From positions 1 to 33,971 of the IMG/VR virus record IMGVR_UViG_3300037264_009318: a stretch of 33,971 nt of DNA; one strand, written 5' to 3'. Within the stretch, counting starts at the first letter, position 1. Each line of letters starts with the position of its first letter. Under the pieces are notes generated by a model, which did no database searches, had not been told where the DNA came from, and saw only the letters and a list, made by a program, of their open reading frames with translations. Both the position numbers and the translations under genes were made by a program. Shown one piece after another: positions 13,591 through 21,792 of the stretch. Source of the stretch: a virus.

Positions 13591-14057
13591 GTTTCTGGAC
13601 GGTGGAAATCGACGTTGGGGAGCTCGAGCGTGACTGGGCGGACGCTTGCCGCGCGCTCTCCGATGGGTGTCGTCGAGGCGTTGCCCGGGGGATCGCCGAA
13701 GCCGCTGCGCAAGCTCGAGCGAGTCACCCCTACCGCGACCAGTCCGGTCGTCTCACTGGGTCAATCGGCGGACGCGTCGTGACCTCGACAGGCGGAGGCG
13801 CGGAGGGCGTGATCGAGGCGACAGCGCGCCACGCATCCTTCGTCGAGGGCGGGACGCCACCTCATGAAATTCGTGCAGGGAGAGCCGATGTGCTTCGCTG
13901 GGAGTCGGGCGGCTCCGTGCGGTTCGCTCGTGTCGTTCACCACCCCGGTACCTCGCCGCGGCCATTCATGGAACCCGCGGTCCTGAAGGTCGAGCGGGTC
14001 ATCGAGCGCGAGGTCGGCGTGGCAGAGGCAGAGGCAGCGCGCATCATGGAGCGATGA
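13587..14057 (+). CDS. HK97 gp10-like tail-completion/neck protein
   Basis: The ATG at 13587 overlaps the previous stop; the longer upstream frame is a shadow. The 156-residue protein has an N-terminal helix (about residues 8-45), then ASHPYRDQSGRLTGSI, a pattern typical of HK97 gp10/neck proteins. A strand region with ASFVEGGTPPHEIRA follows, then the characteristic GTSPRPFMEPAV (G-x-x-P-R-P-F-x-x-P-A). The C-terminus is a helix. Such proteins sit at the head-tail interface and help join the completed tail to the head. The next gene starts one base after the stop. Confidence 0.8.
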   Translation: MSFWTVEIDVGELERDWADACRALSDGCRRGVARGIAEAAAQARASHPYRDQSGRLTGSIGGRVVTSTGGGAEGVIEATARHASFVEGGTPPHEIRAGRADVLRWESGGSVRFARVVHHPGTSPRPFMEPAVLKVERVIEREVGVAEAEAARIMER

Positions 14058-14058
14058 G

Positions 14059-15117
14059 GTGGCGGACCACTACGGCGGCCTCGAGATCCCCGTTCCGGTT
14101 CCACTCGATGCGACGGCGGTCGCTGTTGTAGCCGACCCAGCCCTAGTCATCGTCGCCGAATTCTGTGCTGCGGTCCTCAATGCGTACGCACAGGCGGCGT
14201 GGACGGCGATCGCGAGCGGACTGGTCGTCAAGACCGTTCAGACCCACGACCCCGAGCGGCTGTACTTCAACTCCGATCAGCTTCCCGCGCTCTACCTCGA
14301 TCGGGTGAGCGGGAGCGCCCCGTACTGGCTCGCCGAGGACTACCGCAACACCCACGACTCATGGCGGTTGCAGTGGGTGTATCCATCGAGCACGCAGACG
14401 ACGCAACGTACTCGCGCAACATTCTCGCATGCGGCCGTTCGCATCATCGACCACGCCGTCGAGGCGATGCGCGATCCGAGCTACTACATAGCTGGCGACA
14501 CGGACGAGGCCGCAGCATCCGTGTCCGCGCGCCCGACCGCCATCAAGACCGCAATCGCTACCTCGGCGTCCGCGCAGAGCTACGCTGGCGCAGCGCTGAA
14601 TGGTTCCGTGGGCGGTGGCGCCTTCGCCCCAGCGCTTCTCCCGTCTGTCACCGTGACAGGAGCCGCCTCGAGCATTGCCGACGGCTCCATGGTCACGTTC
14701 ACGGGGCTCGGCGCCGACGGTTTCGAGCGCATCTCGACGGTGACGCTCACCCAAGCCGGGAGCCCGGGCGTGTTCTATGGGGACTGGGCTCTCAGGCAAA
14801 CCACGTCGCTCGACGTGGACGCCCAAGATGGCACGGCTGCGACTCTCGTGTTTGGCCTCGCCGCTCACGTTGGGGCGGGTTCCCAGTTCATGACTCATGC
14901 CGGTCTCCAGCAGATCGATATTGAGTCATGGTCCGACAAGCCGCTCGTCATCAAGACGCGCGACAACGCTGCGCCAGACATCTACGACACCTTGGAAGTC
15001 AACTTCAGGGTGGTCGAGCGAGACATGCCGGACGCATCGCTGCTCGAAGACAGCGAGCTCGCCGCGCAGTTCGCTCGCGAAGACGGCACCATCCAGCAGG
15101 AAGGGCTCTTTACGTGA
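14059..15117 (+). CDS. putative tail terminator/neck protein with beta insertion
   Basis: A 352-residue protein starting at a GTG one base after the preceding stop. Residues 1-165 and about 285-352 together look like one domain: an N-terminal helix, a strand-rich region around residues 55-115, a helix around 120-140, and a closing beta segment (VNFRVVERDMPDASLLEDS). Between them (about residues 180-285) lies a separate Gly/Ser/Thr/Val-rich beta region that reads like an inserted immunoglobulin-like domain. Position before the tail sheath matches tail-terminator genes, which cap the tail and bind the neck. Function is inferred from position; the insertion is seen in the composition. Confidence 0.5.
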   Translation: MADHYGGLEIPVPVPLDATAVAVVADPALVIVAEFCAAVLNAYAQAAWTAIASGLVVKTVQTHDPERLYFNSDQLPALYLDRVSGSAPYWLAEDYRNTHDSWRLQWVYPSSTQTTQRTRATFSHAAVRIIDHAVEAMRDPSYYIAGDTDEAAASVSARPTAIKTAIATSASAQSYAGAALNGSVGGGAFAPALLPSVTVTGAASSIADGSMVTFTGLGADGFERISTVTLTQAGSPGVFYGDWALRQTTSLDVDAQDGTAATLVFGLAAHVGAGSQFMTHAGLQQIDIESWSDKPLVIKTRDNAAPDIYDTLEVNFRVVERDMPDASLLEDSELAAQFAREDGTIQQEGLFT

Positions 15118-15635
15118 AAACGCTGCTCGCGGTCGCGAATCCATTCATCCACCTCGACGAGGAAGGCGTCCCCTGTGGGGCGTTCCCGTTCGACCCCGAG
15201 CACGCCGCGGGCGCTCGGCGATGGGTCGGTGCGACGATCGACGCAACGCGGACCGTCGTCCGGAAGCGCACCGACGAGCGCTTCCGAGCCTTCGGTGGTC
15301 GCCAGACCGACATGGCGCCGGTCCAGCGCACCTTCTTCGCTTACGACCTCGAGCCGCAGAAGGTGCTCGACAACCAGCACTACCGCCAGGCGTTCGCTCA
15401 GGGGGACCTCTTCCCGGCCGACGAACAAACGGCACGTGAGATCGGATGCCAGAAATTCGAGCCGCCCAGCGAAGCGCTCAGGCGCGTCTGTGCGGCGACG
15501 GTCGCCGTGTGGGAACGGGAGCACGGCGGCCCCCCACGCTTCGAGGCCTGGCCGGCCAACGTGCTGAAGATCCACCAGCCGGCGCGGTCTGCGACGTCGA
15601 CGGCCGTCGAGGCAGGTAGCGAGGTGACGCCGTGA
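15114..15635 (+). CDS. hypothetical protein upstream of sheath gene
   Basis: A GTG at 15114 overlaps the previous stop and is preceded by AGGAAGG, giving 173 residues. The protein opens with TLLAVANPFIHLDEEGVPCG, followed by a basic helical region (about residues 35-70), an aromatic segment (TFFAYDLEPQKVLDNQHY), and a helix around 120-140. Its stop overlaps the GTG of the sheath gene. In Mu a small gene (gp38) occupies the corresponding slot before the sheath, but this protein is longer and no homology is claimed. Function unknown; the coupling implies a tail role. Confidence 0.65.
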   Translation: MKTLLAVANPFIHLDEEGVPCGAFPFDPEHAAGARRWVGATIDATRTVVRKRTDERFRAFGGRQTDMAPVQRTFFAYDLEPQKVLDNQHYRQAFAQGDLFPADEQTAREIGCQKFEPPSEALRRVCAATVAVWEREHGGPPRFEAWPANVLKIHQPARSATSTAVEAGSEVTP

Positions 15636-17128
15636 CCATCAATATCGTCGGGTTCAGCTCCACCAATAAGGTCCCCGGATTTTTCGGCGAGACCGTCTAC
15701 CGAGCTGGCCCGATCAGCGTGGGCGACATCCCGCTGATCCTGCTGCTTTCCGGCAACAAGCTCTCGACCGGGAGCGCGACGCCCGACCAGGACATCGACG
15801 ACATCCAGAGCCTCGACCAGTCGGACGCGCTCCACGGCGCGGGCTGCGAGCTCAACCTGATGTGCCGCGCGGCGCTCCGCGTCCCGGGCGTCAAGATCAA
15901 GGCGGCTGCCTCCGCAGAGGCGGGTGGCGCGGTCGCAGCGACGCTCACCATCACGATCGCCGGGTCGTGGACGACGAGCGGCGAGTGGCGCTACCGCATC
16001 GACGGCGTGCCGTTCAGCGGCGGGATCGCGGCCACGGACTCGGTGACTAACGTCGCTACGGCGATCGTGGCTGCGGTCCAGGCCGATTCGCACATGCCCT
16101 GCTCGGCGGCGAACGTCGCCGGCGTGGTCACGCTGACGCGGAAGAGTAAGGGTACGCGGGGCAACGACGGCACGGCCTTTCAGGACATCTCTGCGCTTCC
16201 CTCCGGCGCGACTTCGACGCTCGGCGGCGCCGGCGCGGCCGTCACAGGCCCGGGCCTCCACTTCGGCGCCGGCACGGGCACGGACAACGTGACGACCCTG
16301 CTTACTAAGATCCTCCCAGGTCGCTATCATCGCAACGCGGTCGCGCAGGCGGACAGCTCAAACATCGTTCGGTGGCGCGACCAGGCCGTCGCGAAGGCGG
16401 GTGTGCTCGAAGGCCGGATGGAGCACATCGTTGTGGCCGTCTCCGGCACGCTCGGCGCGGCGACCTCCCTCGCCTCGGCGACGATCAACGCGGAGCGCGT
16501 CCAGCTCCTCCACTACCTCCACAGCGAGAACCACCCCTCTGAGCTCGCCGCGGTCTTCGGCGCGATCCGGACGGCGACGGAGCAGGACGACCCAGACGCC
16601 GCGTTCGACGACGTCGTGCTCACGGGCGTCGCGCCGCAGAGTCAGGCGGCCGACTGGCCGACGATGGCGAACAAGGTCTCTGCGCTCGACAACGGCGTCA
16701 CGCCGATCACGACGACCCCGGATGGCTACGCCGTCGTCGTGCGGAGCATCGTGACGCACTGCCTGCTCGGCGCGACGCCGGATTACCGCGTGCTCGACAC
16801 GTCGCAGGCCGTCGTCCCGGACTACGTGCGTGATGGCCTGGGCCTGCTTTGGACGACCCAGTTCAAGGTCGGCAACCCGAAGGTCAACAGCGACCCGGCC
16901 CCGACGGCTCGCGAGCGCCCGGCGGGTGTCGCGACGCCGAAGCGTTGGTCGCAGTTCGCGACCAACTACCTGCTGGGCCTCGAGGCCGCGCTCATCCTGA
17001 CGGACGTGGCGCTCAACCCAGTGGTGAGTGAGTACAACGCCACGGCGAAGCGGATCATGAGCATCGTACCTGTGATTCCCGCCGCGAATCAGCATCAAAT
17101 CGGCGTCAGTGTTCGACAGGTCGGCTGA
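15632..17128 (+). CDS. contractile tail sheath protein (Mu gpL-like)
   Basis: The sheath surrounds the tail tube and contracts to drive it through the host envelope. 498 residues from a GTG overlapping the upstream stop. The N-terminus (F-S-S-x-N-K-V-P-G) and a DIDDIQSLDQSD-like segment resemble the opening of Mu-type sheaths. Residues about 90-190 form a Gly/Thr/Ala-rich beta domain, probably the outward domain. The long central part and C-terminal third (VPDYVRDGLG, a helix with TPKRWSQFATNYLLGLEAALI, and the closing IMSIVPVIPAANQHQIGVSVRQV) match the conserved core by which sheath subunits interlock. The tube gene follows immediately, as in all contractile systems. Confidence 0.88.
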   Translation: MTINIVGFSSTNKVPGFFGETVYRAGPISVGDIPLILLLSGNKLSTGSATPDQDIDDIQSLDQSDALHGAGCELNLMCRAALRVPGVKIKAAASAEAGGAVAATLTITIAGSWTTSGEWRYRIDGVPFSGGIAATDSVTNVATAIVAAVQADSHMPCSAANVAGVVTLTRKSKGTRGNDGTAFQDISALPSGATSTLGGAGAAVTGPGLHFGAGTGTDNVTTLLTKILPGRYHRNAVAQADSSNIVRWRDQAVAKAGVLEGRMEHIVVAVSGTLGAATSLASATINAERVQLLHYLHSENHPSELAAVFGAIRTATEQDDPDAAFDDVVLTGVAPQSQAADWPTMANKVSALDNGVTPITTTPDGYAVVVRSIVTHCLLGATPDYRVLDTSQAVVPDYVRDGLGLLWTTQFKVGNPKVNSDPAPTARERPAGVATPKRWSQFATNYLLGLEAALILTDVALNPVVSEYNATAKRIMSIVPVIPAANQHQIGVSVRQVG

Positions 17129-17140
17129 TAGGAGCACCCC

Positions 17141-17509
17141 ATGGCGAGCGTCTTTCGAGCACAGTCGATCTACTGGAACGGGAAGAAGGTCGCCGAGGTC
17201 TCCGGCTCGACCTTCGATCTCAACGCAAACAGCGCGAACCAGTACGGCACCGAGGGAGTGCTGGGGCAGAGTCGTGGAGCTCAGGAGACCAAGCTGAGCA
17301 TGGACACCGTCGTGCCCACGCAAGGTCACGAGATCGGCTTCCTGCTCGGTCTGGTGAACGAAGAGACCGTGACCGTATCGGTGCTGGTCGACGCTCACCT
17401 CTGCAACGTGGAGGGGACGCTCGTGTCGCTCTCCTACACGGGCAAGTCCAAAGAGGGCGAGTCGACGTGCAAGGTCGAGTTCATCGGCGGCGCGGCGACG
17501 CTGACCTGA
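17141..17509 (+). CDS. tail tube protein
   Basis: A 122-residue protein with an AGGAG Shine-Dalgarno, placed directly after the sheath gene. It is beta-rich, with strands around FRAQSIYWNGKKVAEVSG, SMDTVVPTQGHEIGF and VSVLVDAHLCNVEGTLVSLSY, and a final KVEFIGGAATLT. Such small beta proteins form hexameric rings stacked as the inner tail tube of Mu-like phages (gpM type). Assignment rests on position, length and strand pattern. Confidence 0.78.
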   Translation: MASVFRAQSIYWNGKKVAEVSGSTFDLNANSANQYGTEGVLGQSRGAQETKLSMDTVVPTQGHEIGFLLGLVNEETVTVSVLVDAHLCNVEGTLVSLSYTGKSKEGESTCKVEFIGGAATLT

Positions 17510-17513
17510 GCCC

Positions 17514-18209
17514 ATGAGTCGCTTTGCCGCCATCGCCCGCGGGACGCGCGCTCTGAAACGCGTCCCGTTCACCATCTGGGAGACGACCGTCGAGGTCGCG
17601 TTGCGGCCGCTCAATGCAATGGAGGAAGGCGAAGCATTCGCTGGGGCGCGCGCCTATGCAGTCGGTAAAGGCGTCCCGGATCCCAAGCCGGGCGAGCGGC
17701 TCTACGACCTCGGTTTGATGGTCGAGACGCTCGCACGCGGGTGCGTCGATGCGGATGCGCCGACGGCGCCATTCTTCGCGTCGGCGGTGGAGATCCTCGA
17801 GCACCTCGATACCGACCGGATCGCGCTCCTCTTCGAGCAGCACCAGGCCTGGCAAGATGAATGCGCCCCTCGCCCGAAGGAGATGGGAGGTGAGGAGTTT
17901 CTGGCGTTGGTTCTTCGCGCGGCGGAGGACGAGTCGAACGGGGCGGAGAGCCCTTTTTCGACGTTGCAGCCCGTTTTGCGCGCGAGCTCGGAGCGTACTT
18001 TGGCCAGGCTGTATGTGAACTTACTGCAGCACAGGTCGCGCTCTGGCTTGCCCGCCGACACCGGTTCGAAGAGAACGTCCGACGCGCCCGCGGAACCTGA
18101 GCCCGTTGTCGAGGTAGGGGACGAGGGTGAGAGCGCCGACAGTCCGCTCGCGAGCTCCGAGGCCGACGCGCCCGAGGATGGCGACCCAGAGCCGGGGCCG
18201 GACACGTGA
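17514..18209 (+). CDS. tail assembly chaperone-like protein A
   Basis: A 231-residue protein starting four bases after the tube gene. The N-terminal part (about 1-130) is mostly helical with PLNAMEEGEAFAGARAYAVGKG and a segment listing LGLMVETLARGCVDADAP, like proteins that accompany the tape measure during folding. Residues 130-170 are helical, and the last 55 are acidic and low in complexity (Ala/Glu/Pro/Asp). The position between tube and tape measure is that of tail assembly chaperones. The stop overlaps the GTG of the next gene (GTGA). I looked for a -1 slippery heptamer in the overlap and found none. Confidence 0.65.
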   Translation: MSRFAAIARGTRALKRVPFTIWETTVEVALRPLNAMEEGEAFAGARAYAVGKGVPDPKPGERLYDLGLMVETLARGCVDADAPTAPFFASAVEILEHLDTDRIALLFEQHQAWQDECAPRPKEMGGEEFLALVLRAAEDESNGAESPFSTLQPVLRASSERTLARLYVNLLQHRSRSGLPADTGSKRTSDAPAEPEPVVEVGDEGESADSPLASSEADAPEDGDPEPGPDT

Positions 18210-18748
18210 GTGCGTTCCGCGAGCTCGTCGACGCCCGCTCCGTCGCGCCAGGCGTCGTCGTCCAGCTCCCGTTGAGCGCCTGGGCGAGCGACTGGCACGA
18301 CAGGCCGCTCGAGCCTATGCCGATCGGGCTCCGCGTACCCTCCGAGGCCGACTTCGTGTTTTGCCGCGCGGAGGCCGCCAGGAAGGCCTGGACGCTCCAC
18401 CCACGAGAGGACGACCAGGAGGGGCGCGTCGAAGCGTACAACAGCCACCTGATGGTTGGCGCGCTGGCCCGCGCGACCTGCCAGCCGGACAACGCGACGG
18501 CGCACTTCTGGGCCACGCCGGACGACCTCATCCCGCGCGCGCTGACGTCTACTGCGATCAAGGCTCTCTTCGACGAGCTCGTGAGACTGACCATCGCCGA
18601 GAGTGCCTGCCGTCCGGAGGCGACCGAAGCGGATATCGCGCAGCTTGCTGAGCTTCTCCAAACCGGGGAGCTGCGTCGAAGGCTCACTCCCGCGGAGTGG
18701 CCCGGCGTGAGCAAGCTCCTTCGCTACTGCCTCGAGCAGCTCGAGTAG
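18206..18748 (+). CDS. tail assembly chaperone-like protein B
   Basis: A 180-residue, mostly helical protein starting at a GTG within the preceding stop. Features: a hydrophobic N-terminal segment (GVVVQLPLSAWASDW), VPSEADFVFCRAEAARKAW, a Trp/His-bearing middle, and a C-terminal helical pair (ADIAQLAELLQTGELRRRL, SKLLRYCLEQLE). It precedes the tape measure gene, where the second chaperone (usually the longer frameshift product) is found in other phages. Here it is an independent gene with its own start. It probably helps load the tape measure protein; this is inference from position. Confidence 0.6.
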   Translation: MSAFRELVDARSVAPGVVVQLPLSAWASDWHDRPLEPMPIGLRVPSEADFVFCRAEAARKAWTLHPREDDQEGRVEAYNSHLMVGALARATCQPDNATAHFWATPDDLIPRALTSTAIKALFDELVRLTIAESACRPEATEADIAQLAELLQTGELRRRLTPAEWPGVSKLLRYCLEQLE

Positions 18749-18751
18749 GAC

Positions 18752-20887
18752 ATGGCAGCAATCCGGATCACCGTCGGCGCGGCGCTCGACCCGAGCGCCC
18801 TTGCGGTGTTCCAGCCGCTGATTGCCGCAGCGGGGCGAGCGCGCGGCAAGATCGCTGCGGAGTCGAAGGCGACGGCAACCGACATCGCTCGCGATTACCG
18901 GAGCGCGCCGGCGCACGCGAAGAAATCGTACGACGAGCAGGCGCAGGCCGCGGAAGACTCGGCCAACAAGCGCATCTCGTCGGCGCGCAAGGTGGCCGCC
19001 GAGGAGCGCCGGATCCTCAACCGGATGCAGGCCGATCAGGTAGCGGGCTATCGTAGAGAGGCGCAGGCCGCGGTACAGGCGGGGAATCGGCGCGCGCAGG
19101 TGGCCATCGGCGCGGGCCGCAATTTCGGCTCGATCGCACGGGCCGGCACCGGTGTTGCGGGAAGGATCGCCGGAGGTGCAGGCGTCAAGCTCGATGCGGG
19201 CGCACACATCGAAGCGACCGTCGAGAACGAGGCGAAGCTCATCGGCATCCTGAACCAGGTGAAGCTCGCCGGCCAGAAGGCCCCTGTTGGAGGGCTCGCT
19301 GGACTCCAGGGCTTTGCGCGCGACACCGCGAATAAGTCGGGTCAATCGACGGGAGGCGTCATTGATGCGCTCGCCGAGTTTCAGGCCAAGTCGAGCGACC
19401 TGAAAACGGGGCAAGAGGTCATGGCCGACCTCGGGAAGCTCGCTCTCGCGGCGGGCGCCGACTTCAAGGACGTCGGCTCGGCAGCTGCGTTCATCAACGC
19501 GCAGCTCGACGAGACGCCCGACAGAGGAAAGAAGCTCCTCGGCATCATGCGCGCGATCACGGCGCAGACCGCGGAGGGCCAGGTCGAGCTGAAGGATTGG
19601 GCCAAGTACATGCCCCGTATCGCCGCCGCCGCGAACGCTTTCTCCGGCGACTACTCGAAGAACATCGGCATGCTCAGCGCGCTGGCCCAGATCAGCGTCA
19701 AGGGAGGCCGCTCGACCGCTGCCGAGGCCTCGGGGAGCGCTGCCGCGCTCAGCCGCGATCTGCGCAAGGGTCAAACGATGAAGGCCTTTGCGAAGGAGGG
19801 CGTCGACGTCTTCCAGGACAAAGGCAAGACGAAGCTCCGCCCCGTCGAGGACATCATTTTTCAGAGCATCGAAAAGACCAAGGGCAACCAAGCCAAGCTG
19901 GCCGCCATGTGGAAGAACGTCGTGTCCTCTGCGCCCGTAATGGCCCTCGCCCAGAAGTACACCGCAGCCGGCGGCGGCAAGGCCGGCATGGCGGCGGCGC
20001 GCGCCGAGGTGGCTCGCTTCGACAAGTCCGTCAGCGCCGGCGACGTTGAAGGGATGTCTGCGTCGGCCATGACCTCGAACAAGGTGAAGGTCCAGCTGTT
20101 CAACAACGAGCTCGAGCGCATTGCTGCGGAGACGCTGCCAAAGCTGGTGAAGCCGATGGAGCAGCTCGCGCCGCTCGTCGCGCAGGCGGCCCAGGGCTTT
20201 GCCAGCCTCGTGGCGTGGACCGCAACCAACCCAGGGAAGGCCGTGGCCCTGGCGCTCGGCGCCAGCGTGGCCAAAGAGGTCGCGACGATCGGGCTGGGGA
20301 ACATGATCGCGAAGATGCTCTCTGGCGCGGGAGGCGGGAAGGTCGGCCTGGCGCTCGGCGCTGCGACGCTCGCGATTGGCGTCGCCACGCTCATCGTCTC
20401 CTCGATGGAGTCGAAGACCGCCGCGGGAGAGGAGCGCGCGGCCGGCGCGGTCGATCTCACCCACAAGACGTCCTTGAAGGCGGCGAAGGAGTTCAAGACG
20501 AGCGGCTCCCTCTCCCAGGAGACCATCTCCGAGCTGGCGCGCGCGAAGGCCGACATCGCCGAGCAGAAGGCCGCGGCCGAGCGCGCAAAAGAGGGCACCG
20601 CAGGGCGCATGTACGACGTCGCGACCGGGAAGAAGACGGTCGCCGACGTCGCTGCCGAGAACGAGTACCGCTCGCGTCTCCCGCAGATCGAGCAGCAGGA
20701 GGCGAACATCGACGCCCTGCTCGCGAAGGCCGGTGTCAAGACCTCAGAGCTGACCGCCGCGGCCGTGAGCAAGGGCATCGGCGAGCTCGCGGGCAAGACG
20801 CTCCGCGTGAACGTGGTCAACCTCCCCGACGGTGGCCTCGCCGGGGGCGCCCCGGGCGCCCAGACGGGCCCCCAACCGATACGCTGA
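18752..20887 (+). CDS. tail tape measure protein
   Basis: It sets tail length by spanning the tail lumen during assembly. 711 residues, nearly all helical and Ala/Lys/Glu-rich. Residues 1-120 form a coiled coil, 150-380 carry a globular helical part (e.g. LAGLQGFARDTANKSGQ, DLGKLALAAGADFKDVGSA), and 483-553 hold two hydrophobic segments suited to membrane insertion during DNA ejection. Residues 560-680 are again coiled coil. By the known rule of about 0.15 nm per residue, the predicted tail is about 107 nm. The gene lies between chaperone-like genes and a Mu gpN-like gene, the standard slot. Confidence 0.88.
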   Translation: MAAIRITVGAALDPSALAVFQPLIAAAGRARGKIAAESKATATDIARDYRSAPAHAKKSYDEQAQAAEDSANKRISSARKVAAEERRILNRMQADQVAGYRREAQAAVQAGNRRAQVAIGAGRNFGSIARAGTGVAGRIAGGAGVKLDAGAHIEATVENEAKLIGILNQVKLAGQKAPVGGLAGLQGFARDTANKSGQSTGGVIDALAEFQAKSSDLKTGQEVMADLGKLALAAGADFKDVGSAAAFINAQLDETPDRGKKLLGIMRAITAQTAEGQVELKDWAKYMPRIAAAANAFSGDYSKNIGMLSALAQISVKGGRSTAAEASGSAAALSRDLRKGQTMKAFAKEGVDVFQDKGKTKLRPVEDIIFQSIEKTKGNQAKLAAMWKNVVSSAPVMALAQKYTAAGGGKAGMAAARAEVARFDKSVSAGDVEGMSASAMTSNKVKVQLFNNELERIAAETLPKLVKPMEQLAPLVAQAAQGFASLVAWTATNPGKAVALALGASVAKEVATIGLGNMIAKMLSGAGGGKVGLALGAATLAIGVATLIVSSMESKTAAGEERAAGAVDLTHKTSLKAAKEFKTSGSLSQETISELARAKADIAEQKAAAERAKEGTAGRMYDVATGKKTVADVAAENEYRSRLPQIEQQEANIDALLAKAGVKTSELTAAAVSKGIGELAGKTLRVNVVNLPDGGLAGGAPGAQTGPQPIR

Positions 20888-21789
20888 TGGCCGCCTTCGA
20901 TAGTCTCCAGCGCGCCGGCTTTGCCGGGTTCGAGTTCCCGGTGTCCGAGATCCGGGTGACGGGAGCTCTCCGCGAGCACGTTCACGAGTACCCGCATGCG
21001 CCTGGTGGCGCGCCGGAGAAGCTCGGCCGCAAGCTCTACGAGTTCCACATGCGCGCGCCATTCCACAACACGTTCCTGAGCTACCCCAAGCTCTGGCCGG
21101 AGACGATCGCGAGCCTCCGGATCATCTTCGAGGGCGGGCGCTCGTTCGACCTCATCGTCCCGACGATCGGTTTGATTACCGCCTACTGCACGTCCTGGGT
21201 CGAGACAGCGGACATGCGCAGCGCGCGGAGCGGCGTCTCCGTCGAGATGACATTTCGCGAGGACCAAACCGATCTCTTCCTGGTCAAAGAGCTCGTCGCC
21301 GCGCGCGCCGCGGATCTCCAGAACGCCGGGCGCGTCTTCACGAAGGACATCGTGGAGGGCAAGGATCTCCAAGGGAACATCTTCGACTCGATCCAGGAGA
21401 TGCTCAACTCCATCTCCGGCATCGGGGACCAGTTCGAGCTCTACGGGACGCTATTCAAGGCAAAGCTCGACGGGATCGCGAACGCATGCAGCGCGATCGA
21501 CAGGTCGTTCAGCTTCTTCAACAAGCCGCAGAACCACGCCTCCACGGAGGCGCTTCACGCGCTCTGGGCCGCGGCCCTCAAGCTCTCGAAGGACGTCGAG
21601 AAACGGGCGGCCCCCGTCGAGCGCTTCCGTGTCCCCATCGTGATGAGCGTGGCCGACGTATCCCGACGCCTCTATGGGAACAGCACTCGAGCGATGGAGA
21701 TCCTCCGTATGAACGCCATCGAGAACCCCTTTGCGATCACGGCGGGCACCGTGCTCGTCGTCTACGCGCCCGAGCGTCTCGCGGCCTGA
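20887..21789 (+). CDS. Mu gpN-like baseplate/DNA circularisation protein with LysM-like end
   Basis: The ATG at 20887 overlaps the tape-measure stop (TGATG); upstream frame is a shadow. 300 residues. The N-terminal ~110 residues (GFEFPVSEIRVTGALREHVHEYPHAPGG...) match the Mu N/DNA-circularisation family opening, with the typical H-E-Y-P-x-x-x-G-x-x-x-E-K-L-G-R region. The middle is helical. Residues about 249-297 look like a LysM module: VADVSRRLYGN, then N-A-I-E-N-P, then GTVLVVYAP. LysM-like modules in this family help dock at the baseplate hub rather than necessarily bind peptidoglycan. In Mu this gene (N, gp43) is followed by P (gp44), as here. Confidence 0.85.
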   Translation: MAAFDSLQRAGFAGFEFPVSEIRVTGALREHVHEYPHAPGGAPEKLGRKLYEFHMRAPFHNTFLSYPKLWPETIASLRIIFEGGRSFDLIVPTIGLITAYCTSWVETADMRSARSGVSVEMTFREDQTDLFLVKELVAARAADLQNAGRVFTKDIVEGKDLQGNIFDSIQEMLNSISGIGDQFELYGTLFKAKLDGIANACSAIDRSFSFFNKPQNHASTEALHALWAAALKLSKDVEKRAAPVERFRVPIVMSVADVSRRLYGNSTRAMEILRMNAIENPFAITAGTVLVVYAPERLAA

Positions 21790-21792
21790 ACC

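Noticed and set aside
18195-18210. Programmed -1 frameshift joining the two tail assembly chaperone genes
   Set aside because: The overlap region has no heptamer of the X-XXY-YYZ type in the reading frame and the second gene has its own GTG start in the stop codon overlap, so two separate proteins are more likely.
17702-20464. A second long minus-strand frame (920 codons) across the tape measure region
   Set aside because: Low-complexity Arg/Leu/Gly composition and overlap with tape measure and chaperone genes mark it as an antisense shadow.
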